Assembly: GCA_032622095.1 (NCBI GenBank)
Contig: CP136063.1
Coordinates: forward strand, 72,021,980 to 72,085,979
DNA length: 64,000 nucleotides
Direction: 5' to 3'
Source: Siphonodentalium dalli
Lineage: Eukaryota; Mollusca; Scaphopoda; Gadilida; Siphonodentaliidae
The translations under genes and the position numbers were made by a program. Positions 32,993-43,480 of this stretch are shown piece after piece. The notes under the pieces were generated by a model. That model ran no database searches and was not told the DNA's origin. It was given only the letters and a program-made list of their open reading frames with translations. Every line of letters begins with the position of its first letter. Within the stretch, counting starts at the first letter, position 1.

Positions 32993-33862
32993 CTATCGTC
33001 CCTCTCTACCCAGCAGAGAAAGGATTTGCGTGCCCGCCCGCAGGGCGGCACGGGGACGGTGTGGGCTCACCCGGAGGTCGCCCTTACGCCCTGTCTTGAA
33101 TTTTCTTGGATTTGTAGGTAATCTGTCTAGGTCGTGGCTCAGGAGGATCAGGTGAAGTGGGGTTGTAGCTGTTAAGAGATTTTTTCTTTTTGTTTTTCTT
33201 TTCTTTTTGTTTTTGGAATTCTTTCGTTTCTTTTTTGGTGTTGATGATAACTCACAGGATGATGATTCTGATTCTGATTCTGCGAAAATTTCTTCAATTG
33301 TGCTATTAAAACGCCTGATAGGCTCGTCTTCGTCTTCCCAGTCTGGGTCGCTATCTCTCAGGGATCCGGCGGCTTCTGCTTTTGGTGAGTGCGAAGTCTC
33401 CGGCTCGGGGTATTCCGGAGTCTTCGGGACGAAGTCAGAGGGGTCCTCGTCTTCGTTTGTAATAACCTCGTCTGGCCGTGATGGTGGTGGTGATGGTGAT
33501 TCCATCTCCTGGACGACATACTGGGACGGGTTCTCAGCTGGATGGGCGAGGTCGACTGGTGAAGTTCCGGTCGATTTCTTCGCTTTCCATGCAGCGAGTC
33601 TTTCGGCATCTCTCTTTTTCATCGATGGTGTTTTCTTTTTCTTCTTTCTCATCTTCTGTCGAGGCTTCCGAGCTGATTCGGTAATATCCGAGCCCTTCCC
33701 GGTAGGGAGCCCTGAAAAGAGCTTTGCCGGGCCGGACTGGAAGTCCAGAATCAGCTGGTATCCGCCTTTGTGAGCGCGGAATGACCAGCTCAAGCAAGGC
33801 GTGACATGCAGGGCTTCCAGCATGCTGGTGACATTAATTGGGATTAGCGGTGGCGAGTTCAT
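32993..33862 (-). CDS. Lysine-rich/acidic protein B, paralogue of 34066-34872
   Basis: Unknown function. I start it at 33862 (289 residues) because the bases before this ATG (CCACCTCTCAGG) are shared with the start of its neighbour. An in-frame ATG at 34006 would add 48 residues. Order: a conserved N-terminus with CLSWSF and GGYQLILDF at about residues 22-40; a very basic stretch KMRKKKKKTPSMKKRDAERL at about 65-85; a proline- and acid-rich middle (NEDEDPSDF, DPDWEDEDEPIRRF); and another basic block KKKRKNSKNKKKRKTKRK. The N-terminal strand-like segment followed by K-rich 'TPS.KKRD..RL' resembles uncharacterised multi-copy invertebrate proteins, possibly LINE ORF1-like, but this is from memory. 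The block is GC-richer than its surroundings. The C-terminal 60 residues lack any match to the neighbour, so the true end may be earlier or spliced. Confidence 0.55.
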   Translation of the reverse strand: MNSPPLIPINVTSMLEALHVTPCLSWSFRAHKGGYQLILDFQSGPAKLFSGLPTGKGSDITESARKPRQKMRKKKKKTPSMKKRDAERLAAWKAKKSTGTSPVDLAHPAENPSQYVVQEMESPSPPPSRPDEVITNEDEDPSDFVPKTPEYPEPETSHSPKAEAAGSLRDSDPDWEDEDEPIRRFNSTIEEIFAESESESSSCELSSTPKKKRKNSKNKKKRKTKRKNLLTATTPLHLILLSHDLDRLPTNPRKFKTGRKGDLRVSPHRPRAALRAGTQILSLLGREGR

Positions 33863-34065
33863 CCTGAGAGGTGGCGATCCAAGCTCTCTGGAGGTCCGAC
33901 CCTTTGTTGTTGAGTCGTTTCCGGCCGAAGGCCGGGTAGGGTGGTCGGACTGCAGTGTGCAAGTCCCTTCACCCTTCCTTGGTTTTTTCCGATGAAAATC
34001 GAACATGTTGGCTGTCGTAGGTGTTGTGGTTGGAGGCCAGGCGGCGAAAGCGTGGTGGAGGAGTC

Positions 34066-34872
34066 TTAGCGGCGGTTGTTTTGTTTCTTTCTATTTCTCT
34101 TTCTCTTTTTTGGCGGTGGTTCGGATGGTGATGTTTGCAAACTTGGAGTCGGACGATTCATGATCTTTTCGGTTTCGGCTTGTACTAATTCGGATTTTCT
34201 TAATGCTTCTTGTGCTCTCGCTAAAATTTCCATTAAGTTCTTTTGTCTTTCTTCTTTTTCGGAGTCGGATGTGTCGTCGGATTCGGGGTCGCAGTCAGAG
34301 TCGGAATCAGATGTGTCGTCGGGGTTGGAGTCAGATGTGTCTTCGGGGTTGGAGTCAGATGTGTCTTCGGAGTCGGAGTCAGAAGTGTCTTCGGAGTCGG
34401 ATGTATCTTCGGGGTCGGATGTTGGTGCTTCGTTTGCTGTAGGAGAGGCAGGTGAAGACTCCGGTTCGGTGTAATCCGGCGTCTTCGGGTTGAAAAAGGA
34501 GATGTCCGCGTCTATCCGTGGCGATGGGGAGTCCATTACCACTTCGGGCGGTGAATCGATCTCGGCTGCGCGGGAGGTGTCGCCTGGTGTGGCATCAGTC
34601 GATTTCCTCTTTTTCCACGCAGCCAATCTCTCTGTGTCTCTCTTTTTCCTGGATGGAGTCTTTTTCTTTCGCTTCTTCCTAGCTGGTTTGGTAGTTTCCA
34701 GACCTCTCCCGGTAGAGAGCCCTGATAAGGGATTTGCCGGGCAGGACTGGAAGTCCAAAACCAACTGGTATCCGCCTTTGTGTGCATGGAGTGACCAGCT
34801 CACACAAGGCGCGACATGCATGGAGTCCAGCATTGTTGTGATAGCATTCGGGATTTTCGGTGGCATAGTCAT
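34066..34872 (-). CDS. Lysine-rich/acidic protein A, with ED-TSDS repeats
   Basis: A 268-residue frame, unknown function. N-terminus: CVSWSLHAHKGGYQLVLDFQ at residues 23-42, near-identical in pattern to protein B (about 60% over the first 55 residues). Next come a basic KKRKKKTPSRKKRDTERLAA block at about 70-90, then TPDYTEPESSP. A seven-residue acidic repeat (SEDTSDS and variants) spans about 150-200, followed by a charged helix EERQKNLMEILARAQEAL, possibly coiled coil, and a basic end KKRKRNRKKQNN that could localise it to the nucleus or bind nucleic acid. The ATG at 34872 is shared in context with gene B and lies about 85 bases after a TATA-like box. It sits upstream of gene B on the same strand, 203 bases away, so the pair looks like a tandem duplication. 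The acidic repeat is a simple-sequence expansion. Confidence 0.6.
   Translation of the reverse strand: MTMPPKIPNAITTMLDSMHVAPCVSWSLHAHKGGYQLVLDFQSCPANPLSGLSTGRGLETTKPARKKRKKKTPSRKKRDTERLAAWKKRKSTDATPGDTSRAAEIDSPPEVVMDSPSPRIDADISFFNPKTPDYTEPESSPASPTANEAPTSDPEDTSDSEDTSDSDSEDTSDSNPEDTSDSNPDDTSDSDSDCDPESDDTSDSEKEERQKNLMEILARAQEALRKSELVQAETEKIMNRPTPSLQTSPSEPPPKKRKRNRKKQNNRR
34260..34430. repeat. Coding minisatellite for the acidic SEDTSDS repeat
   Basis: Plus-strand units of GGAGTCGGATGTGTCTTC and close variants recur about eight times, in multiples of three bases. The units encode Asp/Glu/Ser/Thr repeats in gene A. Unit lengths vary (21, 24, 30 bases), typical of slippage under a reading-frame constraint. 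Confidence 0.8.
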
Positions 34873-34954
34873 CCTGAGAGGTGGTCCGACCGTGATGTGT
34901 GACTGTGCTGACTGTGACTGTGCTGACTGGAGGTCTGACCCAAAATTACCGTAG

Positions 34955-34963
34955 CTTTTTATA
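34955..34963 (-). promoter_or_regulatory. TATA-like box upstream of gene A
   Basis: TATAAAAAG on the minus strand, about 85 bases before the ATG at 34872. Between them lies a CACAGTCAGCACAGTCACA-type tandem (34897-34930) that would be in the 5' leader. Gene B has no such box before its start. Confidence 0.4.
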
Positions 34964-34972
34964 TTTTTTTCG

Positions 34973-37222
34973 ATGCAGTTCGCGATTGGTTATAACTGGT
35001 GTGATTTCGTTACCAATCCGTTACCCGTTGTTACAACATAGGTGATTGCGTAATTACACATATGTAGAGAAAGCCGCTAACAATATATTCCCATGAATTA
35101 TTTGTTTCGATAATCTGGATCTTTTTACACAATATATTCTTAATTCGAGCGACTATTCACAAATGGGCTTTTTGCGATAATAACTATGACGCGACGAGAC
35201 TCCATTGTATAATGTTTTAACAGGTTTTAGAAATTTGCCTAAGGCTACCCATTTACGACATATGTTGTAATTAGCGCTGATTATGTCAAATTCGACGTAC
35301 GTGGTATTGTTATCGGCGCGTGAAATTATCGTACGAGAAATACTCAGTTTATGGAATTGTGATCAATTTGAGCAAGGGGGGATTTATTCACTCTGACATT
35401 ACCCCCTTACCGCGAAAAGACGACTCCGGCGTCTTAATTGAAATATGAAGTAATCTGTTAAAGCAATAGTGATATGAATGGATGATGGAATATGAACATT
35501 ATGTGAAACTGAAAGCATGTACAGAATTAAAATGATTTTCTTTATATTCCGTTTGAGACGTTGTTGTCCATCCTCATTCAATTGCACTTTGTCTGTATCA
35601 AAGACAGTGTGAGTGGGGTCATGTATGACATTGGAAAGTCTCCTCAGTACACGATAATTTGAATATAGAAGATAATTGAAGTTTAATTGGATACACATTG
35701 CCGTTTTCTTGGAAAACGACAACATAGTTAAGTCGTTGCTCGGTGGCGTTGACTTGTGTAATAAGGTGAGCAAGCATACACATGATGAGAAGTCGTGATC
35801 CTAAGGGAGAAATAAGTAGTGTCATTTAAGCAAGGCCTCTAAAGAAGAGTGATCAAGTCTCCTTAAGTGAGTTAGCAGATAACACATAGAAAATAATAGA
35901 TAGAATTATAGGAGAATTGGATCAGTGACTTCTGAAAGTGTGTATGAATACCACTATGTGAAACATACTGAATATTATCGAAGATCAGACTATTGAAATA
36001 ATAGAGCTACGATTTAATACCGATGTATAATTGAATGAGGAATATATTAGCTGTAGAAGCGAAATTGAATTGCAATTTGGTATTGCACTTGATATATATT
36101 TAACTTGGAATATTTGAGTTGTCGTTTAGTTACATCTCTTGTGTTGATGTAAGCAACAATCAAATAGTGTTTAAATTTAATAGGAGTTAGAATCCATGAG
36201 AAAATCCAATTATGGTGTTGACGATAGACACCTATTTGAAATAATGGCCTGTAGCCTTGAACGTTTTGTTAAAATGATGAAATGAAATGAACTTAAGTAT
36301 GTCGATTGGATATATGAGATTTGAATGATATAAGCAACATTTAAGTAATTAGCCTGTGTAGGCAGATGAAAAATATTTGGAATGAGCGAGATATGAGCAT
36401 GTTGTTTCCAGTCTGGTATTTGTAATACGTTGGTGTTTTGAATTTGGCAACTGTGAAATAGATACAGACACTGAGTTTTTAATGAGTTTGGTGTATAGTT
36501 AACAGTTCGGAATGAGATAAAAAGTAAACTGAGTGTCTTTTGACATTTAGAGTAAAGTATAATATTAGGTAATGCGGCCTTATGTTGTTTGGGTAGAGCT
36601 ACTTACATGACATCGGTTCTGCTCGCAGCGGCGAACTAATTTCCCCTTAGAAAGCAAGTAAATTACCTATCCATTTAATACGTACCTAATATTACCTAGA
36701 TGCATTGGTAGTCGTCATTTTAGTGTGTGTTTCACAATGACGCCAATTGAATGTATTATTATCAAATATTTTTGTAATAACGTGAATTGAAGAAGAAACC
36801 TATATATAGTCATATAGTCACTTAATGTTAGAACAATTAATCTGTTTCCGTAAATAAACGAATCACCAATGTGTCCAATATATGATATCGAATCTGTATC
36901 CATCTGTCGCTGTAATATGTTCCGTTAACTGCAGCAGGTATATCTTGAATTGTGAAAATTGCTGTATCCATGTGCAGAATAACGGACTATACCACAGAGT
37001 CGGTTTGATCCAGCGGAGGGAATGTACATGTAGAAATGTGTCCTCCGTCTTGTGGATTCCGAAATCTGTGGCAGAATATTTGTAGACGAAGTGTTAGCAG
37101 AAAAGTTATCAAATCTTGGGTATATTATAAACAGCGTCACTTATCCTCCATCAGATGTAGATAAATATATACCGGAATCATTGCGTTGATGATGGTACTT
37201 CAACGCAGCCGCGATTCAACCA
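34973..37222. other. No supported gene; small signal-peptide-like frame
   Basis: At 35825-35619 (minus) a 68-codon frame begins MTLLISPLGSRLLIMCMLAH and ends a hydrophobic stretch at VNA, like a signal peptide. A second frame (35773-35399) overlaps it. Neither matches a family I know, and a frameshift between them is speculative. I see no other exon or repeat in these 2.2 kb. Confidence 0.35.
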
Positions 37223-37369
37223 CCAATTTAGGAGAGCTGTTTTCCGAGTCTAGTAGAAATATAGTAGATATGTAGTAGAGCCTCTTTAGAAGGGGAATAA
37301 GCTCTAAGCTTTCGGGATCTGTATAAGAATGAAACACAGACTGTTGCGTAGAGCGTGTTCCGTGTCCAC
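37223..37369. repeat. Direct repeat, pair with 32618-32759
   Basis: From GAGCTGTTTTCCGAG to GTTCCGTGTCCA, same orientation as the copy at 32618. Directly after it begins the GGTAGT-rich repeat. Confidence 0.8.
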
Positions 37370-37374
37370 ACACT

Positions 37375-37705
37375 AAATAAAAAGTTGCTAAATTAACCCC
37401 AAAAGTAGTTAATTTTTACTACTTTTGGTAGTTCGTGTTCACCCCGCTACCTTGGGAGGTTAATTTTACTACCTGGCGGGTAGCTAAAAAATTAAATACC
37501 TTTGGTAGTTAAAATAACTACCTTCAGTGGTTGAAATAACTACCTCTTGGGGCTATTTTAACTACCCAAATGTAGGCTAAATTTTAACTAATTTAGGTAG
37601 TGGGATGAATATGAACTACCCAGTATTTAAATTTACTACCTGCGAGTGGTTGGAATTTTTGCTACCTGCGGGTAGTTAATCTGATAACTACTATTGGTGG
37701 GAAAT
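37375..37705. repeat. Degenerate GGTAGTTAA / ACTACC repeat tract
   Basis: More than a dozen occurrences of GGTAGTT, ACTACC and close variants, on alternating strands and spaced roughly 20-40 bases (for example GGGTAGTTAA, TAACTACC, TTTTACTACCTG). Adjacent motifs can pair into small hairpins. It abuts the 5' edge of the LINE fragment at 37719. Confidence 0.75.
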
Positions 37706-37718
37706 TATTCTACATCGA

Positions 37719-38826
37719 GTGGTTGTTCTAAACTTACCCATTGATATTATGCTTGATTTATTCGATAAGATTATTTTACCTATTTTACTGTATGGGAGTG
37801 AGATATGGTGTTTTGAACGTATTCAAAGTGTAGAGACACTGCATCTAAAATTTTGTAAGATGGTTGCGTCCATCAAAATGAGTACCCCCAATTACAATTA
37901 CAGAATTCGCACGACACCCCGTCTCTATAGAAATAACATGCCGAGCTCTGACATATTGGTCAAAGCTCCTATCGAGTAACGGCTCTGAGCTAGCTAAGAA
38001 TATTTAAACCTTAATTTATCAGACTCATGAAATGAACTCACAGACAGCAGACAAAAATAACTCCAAATGGTTATGTTTTGTCAAAAATGCTCTTTATGAT
38101 TTGAAATTGCAATCAAAGTGGATCACCCAGACGGGCCTGACCGCTATTGAACTGAGAAATGCAAAAACTGTTCTCAAACAACGTCATTGGGACGCACTAC
38201 TCGTTGACATAAACACATCTGCTTCATCGAGGGCCCAATTTTATAGTTTTATTAAAACTGACTACGGTTACCCAAATTACTTGAAGATTTTGCCGTCTAA
38301 TCTATCGATATACCTCTTGAAGCTCAGAACTGCAAATCATAAACTGCCTATAGAGTGCTCAAGATGGAAGAAATCTCAGAATGATAATGACAATAGGATG
38401 ATATGCACCATATGTGGAGAATATTTAGGAGACGAATACCATTTAGTTATTATATGCAGTCATTTGGATGAAATCAGAAAACAATATATCCCTGAGTACT
38501 TTTGGAAGAACCCTACGAGAGAGAAATTCCATGGTCTCCTATCTCTTCAAAATATAAGCCTCATAAAAAGACTATGCATATTCCTAAGGTGTGCCTTTAA
38601 GAAGGTGTCTTATACTATATAATCGAAATCATTTATTGTTATGGGTGAACACATGTAATTATCATACTTGTTAAGTCTATCGCCTATTATTGTGTAATAT
38701 AATTTAATTACTGCTGTGTATATGAAATGAACAATGATTAATGTGATATTCAAAGTTGTGTACATAGTGTATATATGTTTTGCTTGTTTCACTGTTATGT
38801 GACTTATGCAATAAATCAATCAATCA
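37719..38826 (+). pseudogene. 5'-truncated LINE: RT thumb to 3' tail
   Basis: Coding starts inside the element: PIDIMLDLFDKIILPILLYG, then SEIWCF and VETLHLKFCKMV, the 'L..FD....PILLYG.E.W' region after the RT palm. A frameshift near 37890 moves homology to the next frame (EFARHPVSIEITCRALTYW, KLLSSNGSEL). A further frame from 38032 gives 196 residues with LRTANHKLPIECSRW, a C..CG...GDEYHLV..C zinc-type motif at about residues 124-146, and a stop at 38620-38622. The 3' UTR ends AATAAATCAATCAATCA at 38811-38826, a TCAA-type tail. Inactive. It is a different family from the 6324 element, whose C-terminal motif differs. Confidence 0.85.
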
Positions 38827-39210
38827 GCTATTTTAATAGGTATTCAAAGGGGTCCAATCTAATCACTCAAAGTAGCTATTTAATCAACTTTTAGTGGATA
38901 ATATTGCCTCTAAAGATATTAATGACATGTGGACCACAAAATATGAAAATGGAGAAAATAATTTCAATATTTATTCAAAATAAACAAATATATATAGTTC
39001 AGAGCATTTGTGCTTGCAGCTTAAAATAAATTGCAACACAAGGCCTCTTACCAGGAATAAGTACATTAGCCTACAGACAAAAAAAACAATGTAAATTTCG
39101 TGAAAATTTGACCAAGGGAATCTTATCAGACATCAGACACTGAAACTTATTTTATCTAAATAATTGATAATGTACCCAAAAGGGTTGCAATCTGGGTCGC
39201 CAAATTTTAA
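38827..39210. other. No gene seen
   Basis: AT-rich sequence between the LINE tail and the GCAATAAAGAGCG tandem repeats. Confidence 0.4.
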
Positions 39211-39830
39211 AAACAGCAATAAACTGAAATGGAGTGTCATTTCGTAGATTCTGTTGAAATCACTCTTAAAGAAGCAAAATGAGCAATAAAGAGCGTTCCT
39301 TATCACATTAGAAAATATGTAGAAAAATTGGGGGTAACAATGCCTTTGACCCCCAGATGACTAAGGGGTGGGGGATTTCCAAAAATTATATAACCAATAA
39401 AGAGCGCTTCTTATCAGTTCAAAAGATATGTGTGGAAAATTGCACAAATGTAAAATAATGCATGGTTAATATCGTGGGATAGGTGATGTGGGCATCAAAT
39501 TATTGACAACTATATCACACTGTGGCAGTGTCATTTCATCGATGCTTTTGACGTCTTAAGGACGCAATAAAGAGCGTTCCTTATCACATTAGAAAATATG
39601 TAGGAAAATTGCTGGTATAAGCGCCTTTGCCCCTCAAATGAAGTGGGGGGGGGGGGCAAAACAAATAATGTGACAAATAAAGAGCGTTTTTATCAGTTCA
39701 GAAGAAGTGGGGAAAATTGCACAAAAGTAAAATAATGCATGGTTAATATCATGTGATTGATGCTGTGGGCATCAAATATTTAAAGATGCACTACTAATCA
39801 GCAATAAAGAGCATTTATTATCCACTTAAT
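39211..39830. repeat. Tandem repeat of about 280 bp, two and a half units
   Basis: GCAATAAAGAGCGTTCCTTA at 39282 and 39566 starts the main units. Each is followed by CACATTAGAAAATATGTAG, a GCCTTTG.CCC segment, a second ATAAAGAGCG with TTATCAGTTCA, then AAAATAATGCATGGTTAATA and GTGGGCATCAAAT. A third start (GCAATAAAGAGCATTTATTA) at 39801 breaks off. The alternating ATAAAGAGCG half-units suggest an older duplication inside each unit. Confidence 0.85.
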
Positions 39831-40568
39831 AGATGTAACTTTATCCGGAGTTATATTGCAGCTGCTGTTTATCCCAGATACTGGGTCTTTATTCTATTCC
39901 AAAAAATGTCGTATTGGGACATTTTGATCTATTTTAGAGATATTTATTTGTTCAAAGATATTTATATATAAACAGAAAAGTTCACTCTGTTGGCTTTGCA
40001 ATACTAATGGGAGTGCATGAACTAATGGTTGTGTCGTTTATATGGGGTTGTGGACTACACAAGACTCTATAAACAATTCCAAAGAACATACATGTACATG
40101 TTCAAAATATTGTTTTATAACTTTAACCGACAATAAAAAAGACGTAAGCACCATTCGGACATGATATCAGTCTTCAACCCAGAGAACATTGCGGGCATGG
40201 ATTAGTATCCCTTGTCACCACTGGGCGGAGCCACTCTCACGTATCATTCATTAAGAGCATCGAAACACCAGGTGCGTGGCATCCGAAATACATGTAGTAT
40301 TATAGTCTATTTCATACCATTTCAGTTGAGTAGAGTCACAACAGCCCTCGCACCTCGCATAGCCATTAGCCAAAAGATAATTTTATAATTTTGTGTAGTC
40401 CACTTGAGGTAAAACACACCACTCTAGTTGTTATATGCAGTGAAAAAAATATTATTTACCAAATTGCCTTAATGTTTACAAGGAAAACATACTTTTTTGC
40501 CAATAATTGCACAGAGGCTGACATAATTTCATTATGATATTTAAAATTTGGCAATGGATAAAAATAAT
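39831..40568. other. No gene seen
   Basis: No exon or repeat recognised between the tandem repeat and the fold-back palindrome. Confidence 0.4.
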
Positions 40569-40722
40569 ACCCATATAGTTTAACGAGATACAAGGCTTAT
40601 TTTCACTCGTATATATAATTCACCAAATGGGGACCTTGCTAAAGCTTGGTTCCCCATTTGGCATTTGCTGAATCATACTCGCGAAAACAAACCTTGTATC
40701 TCATAAAACTGTATGGATATTC
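40569..40722. repeat. Fold-back palindrome around AAGCTT
   Basis: The arms ACCCATATAGTTTAACGAGA / TCTCATAAAACTGTATGGAT and CAAGG...CACTCGTAT / ATACTCGCG...CCTTG pair, with CCAAATGGGGACC and GGTTCCCCATTTGG nearest the centre (TTGCTAAAGCTT). A related piece, CACCAACTGGGGACCT and CCCCAAATTGG, appears at 63855-63995. Confidence 0.75.
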
Positions 40723-40859
40723 TATATTTAACCATTCAACCAACTCGCCGATACGCTACCCGGGAGTGACAACAGTCGTACCTCTCTCCCCTTGTGTCGC
40801 TATTCTCTGGGGATGAATTACGCAGGGTACAGATTCGCCAACAAGTAAATGTATAAGGG

Positions 40860-41107
40860 CAATTGAACATCATCACCAATAACCATTATCAAAAGAACAC
40901 TGTTTCCACATAAATGGGGCCGACCTAACCAGCAAGCGACTCAATTGTTGTCAGTGATCTGACATCTGATAGTAGAGCGAGATCTCTTGGAGATCCCAGA
41001 ATTGTGGACAACAGCTGCAAACGAGGTAATTGGTCCAGGTAGAGGACACCTTTAGTACCATATTGGTCAATGACATGGTACCACACGTCATTCTGAAAAT
41101 TTAACAA
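40860..41107 (-). pseudogene. LINE 3' fragment, RT C-terminus
   Basis: The minus frame reads FQNDVWYHVIDQYGTKGVLY, then LDQLPRLQLLSTILG and a C-terminal tail to a stop near 40925. It aligns with SFWEHILDQVGLSTFLYFDS in the minus fragment at 4290-4825. It is 5'-truncated with no intact upstream domain. Confidence 0.6.
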
Positions 41108-42286
41108 TGACTGGCAGTCTAAATATATGACTAGATGTGTTTTAATTCATGCTAGGGACAATGATGACATAGCCATGTCGTTTTCACTAGCCATGTATAT
41201 TTCACTCAAACCAATTAACCAAGCTTGTGTGGGTATCGTGCTTTGCTTTTCCAGTATATACCAAAATCATCAAATAAAATCATAAATGTGACATCAGATT
41301 TCTCCCCTGATGTACCGTTATGAAACTATGAAACTATGAAATTGATGTAAAGATTCTTGGGGATAATGGAAATACCAGATATTTTCTTCATGAATCTTTA
41401 ATGCATATATAGCTTGTTCAAGAGTGTAATTTAGTTAGAACTGTTGTATTTATGTAATACACACGCTTCACACATCTCGTTGATACTGAAATTAATATAT
41501 GAAATAATAGAAAAAAACTCTTCAAGGTGACATGCAACAGTTTTAGAGTGATCTGGGCCCCCACATCTGATCCCAAAAAGTGGAAAAGTGTAGGTTGTGT
41601 TTGTGTAACTACCACACTTTTCAGTTAGATGAGAATCCAACCCATATTTTATGAGTTCAAGGAATACTATTTCACATGCGGAATATCCGTGTCGCACAAT
41701 AGGCCCATAGCCCCATAGGGGATAGCCCCAAAATTGTCTATTTGATCATATCAGATTTTGAAAAAAATTTGAGACAGTCCGTAAACTCTTCCTTTTCTGG
41801 TCAAATCGTTTCATTGGCTCTGTATTCAATTATAATTATAAGATATACTTTGTAAAAGAATGAATACATGTATCACTTGACTTTTCATTTTGCAGAAATA
41901 TGCTATGTGTTGGTAGAAATCAACAGCGAAGGCTTTATCCCCAATCGGTGATGTGACAACATATGGGGAGATAGCTATAGCTAGGCCATGAAGTTTTCGC
42001 TCAAAATGCGAAACATATATCAAAACATTGAAATGTTACGCCAAACATCACTAGATAGGAGCATTTCTAAAATATCGCATCTGACCGAAGTGGCAACCAA
42101 TTAAATTCATTATTTAGCCAAACCGGTTGCATATGTCACCTTTAACTAACTGTAGATTAAAGATCCAAACATTTTCAACGTATTGTTCAGGTTTCTAAAT
42201 CTGAGATAAATTGAACACATTGTATGCATTCAATATGTGATTACATGTTATTTTGAAAACTTTCCTGTATTAATATAAGTTTAGTT
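41108..42286. other. No gene seen
   Basis: Frames at 41418-41697 and 41826-42023 on the minus strand lack domains. No clear repeat. Confidence 0.4.
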
Positions 42287-42418
42287 GTGGTGTATTGATG
42301 GTAACATGGCGTGACATTGACAACTTCAGGTTTATGTTCAACCGATTCACAAAGCGACAAGGTTGAACACAGGCTAAAAGTGGGCAATGTCATGACATGT
42401 TACCATCAATCCACCACA
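42287..42418. repeat. Inverted-repeat element of about 130 bp
   Basis: Left arm GTGGTGTATTGATGGTAACA, then TGGCGTGACATTG; right arm CAATGTCATGACATGTTACC, then ATCAATCCACCAC. The arms pair over about 35 bases. Inside, GTTCAACC and GGTTGAAC form a second pairing. Probable MITE. Confidence 0.75.
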
Positions 42419-42579
42419 ATGGCGTACATGTATTTGTTCTGCCAACAGTCCTGGTCATTCACATTAATTTGGCACTTATTCCGCATAATGATCAGCAGAA
42501 AATGTCAAAATCTCCTAAACCTCTCTCCAACATATGACATGAAATGGCCATCGAGAGACGATGAAGCGGTCTTGGTTTC

Positions 42580-43140
42580 CGTTATGCTAATGGCTCCAGA
42601 CGTAAACATGGGATATGTTGCACGACTGTCTGACCAATCAAAGATGCGGTTTCTTACTGGAAGCAGAACATTGTATGATTTTCATCCTGGTCAGCACATT
42701 AGAAAATTTCCTTCAGTATATACACATGTACATACTAGTAGATGCAACCTGTGGGTACGATGCTGAACATTTTATTCTTAGTACGAACATCAAACTCAAG
42801 CTCAGGATCATATTAGGCGTTTGCGCTGAATTTTCTTCTCTGTAGTTCCAAACATGTTTCCGTTATTTTGATGGCTCCAGGCGTAAACATGGGATTTGCT
42901 GCGCGACTCTCCGATCAATAAAAGATGCGGTTTCTTACTGGATGCGGAACATTGTATGAATTTCATCCTGGTCACCACGTTAGAGAATTTCCTGTTGTAC
43001 ATACACAGGTACATGTACATAGATGCAACCTGTGGGTATGATGCTGAACTTTTAATTCTTAGTACGAACGTCGAACTACACTACCTGAAGCTCAGATCGG
43101 GATCATATTATGAATTATTCTCTGTAGTTCCAATGTAGTT
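42580..43140. repeat. Two tandem copies of a segment of about 280 bp
   Basis: The first copy (about 42580-42850) and second (about 42866-43140) share TGGCTCCAG.CGTAAACATG, AAGATGCGGTTTCTTACTGG, ACATTGTATGA.TTTCATCC, GATGCAACCTGTGGGTA and CTCTGTAGTTCCAA in the same order. Divergence of perhaps 10-15% by eye. No frame is shared between the copies, so the repeat is not coding. Confidence 0.85.
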
Positions 43141-43312
43141 CCAAACATGTTCCTGCACTGTCCCTGCAAATAACGGGCCAAAAGAGATGATATAGATTAA
43201 TAAAAGTGTTAAGGCCAGCGAAAAAATTAGGGTAGGTAGGTAGGTAAGGAATTTTTATTTTTATTTTATTTCGATATTTTTTATCCAACTGCAGAAATAC
43301 CTCGACTGATGT

Positions 43313-43480
43313 TGCCCAGTTGAGGGTCAGCAAGATATGGATATATGACGATCCACATCATGCTGACTCCCAAATGGGGTGCACTCAGCCTGGTGTAGGC
43401 ATAACCTCGTGTGTGGCTGTCTTCCTGCTGACCCCATCATAATATGTATTTTGTCAACTCCGGTTACATAAAATGCTAAC
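43313..43480. repeat. Dispersed repeat, copy 1 (pair with 45552-45722)
   Basis: GCCCAGTTGAGGGTCAGCAA, GATCCACATCATGCTGACTC, CCAAATGGGGTGCACTCAG and ACCCCATCATAATATGTATT recur with few changes at 45552-45722 in the same orientation, 2.2 kb apart. The two copies flank the microsatellite-rich repeat block at 44480-45500. Origin unknown; no tRNA-type promoter boxes seen. Confidence 0.85.

Noticed and set aside
33207-34954. Plus-strand frames of up to 188 codons opposite genes A and B
   Set aside because: Low-complexity mirror frames (Ser/Val/Phe-rich) arising from Asp/Ser/Lys codons on the minus strand.
35399-35825. Frameshifted envelope-like or secreted protein
   Set aside because: Only a signal-peptide-like start is visible; joining the two frames would be guesswork.
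32618-37369. Classic LTR retrotransposon
   Set aside because: No TG/CA termini, primer-binding site, polypurine tract, gag or pol between the repeats.
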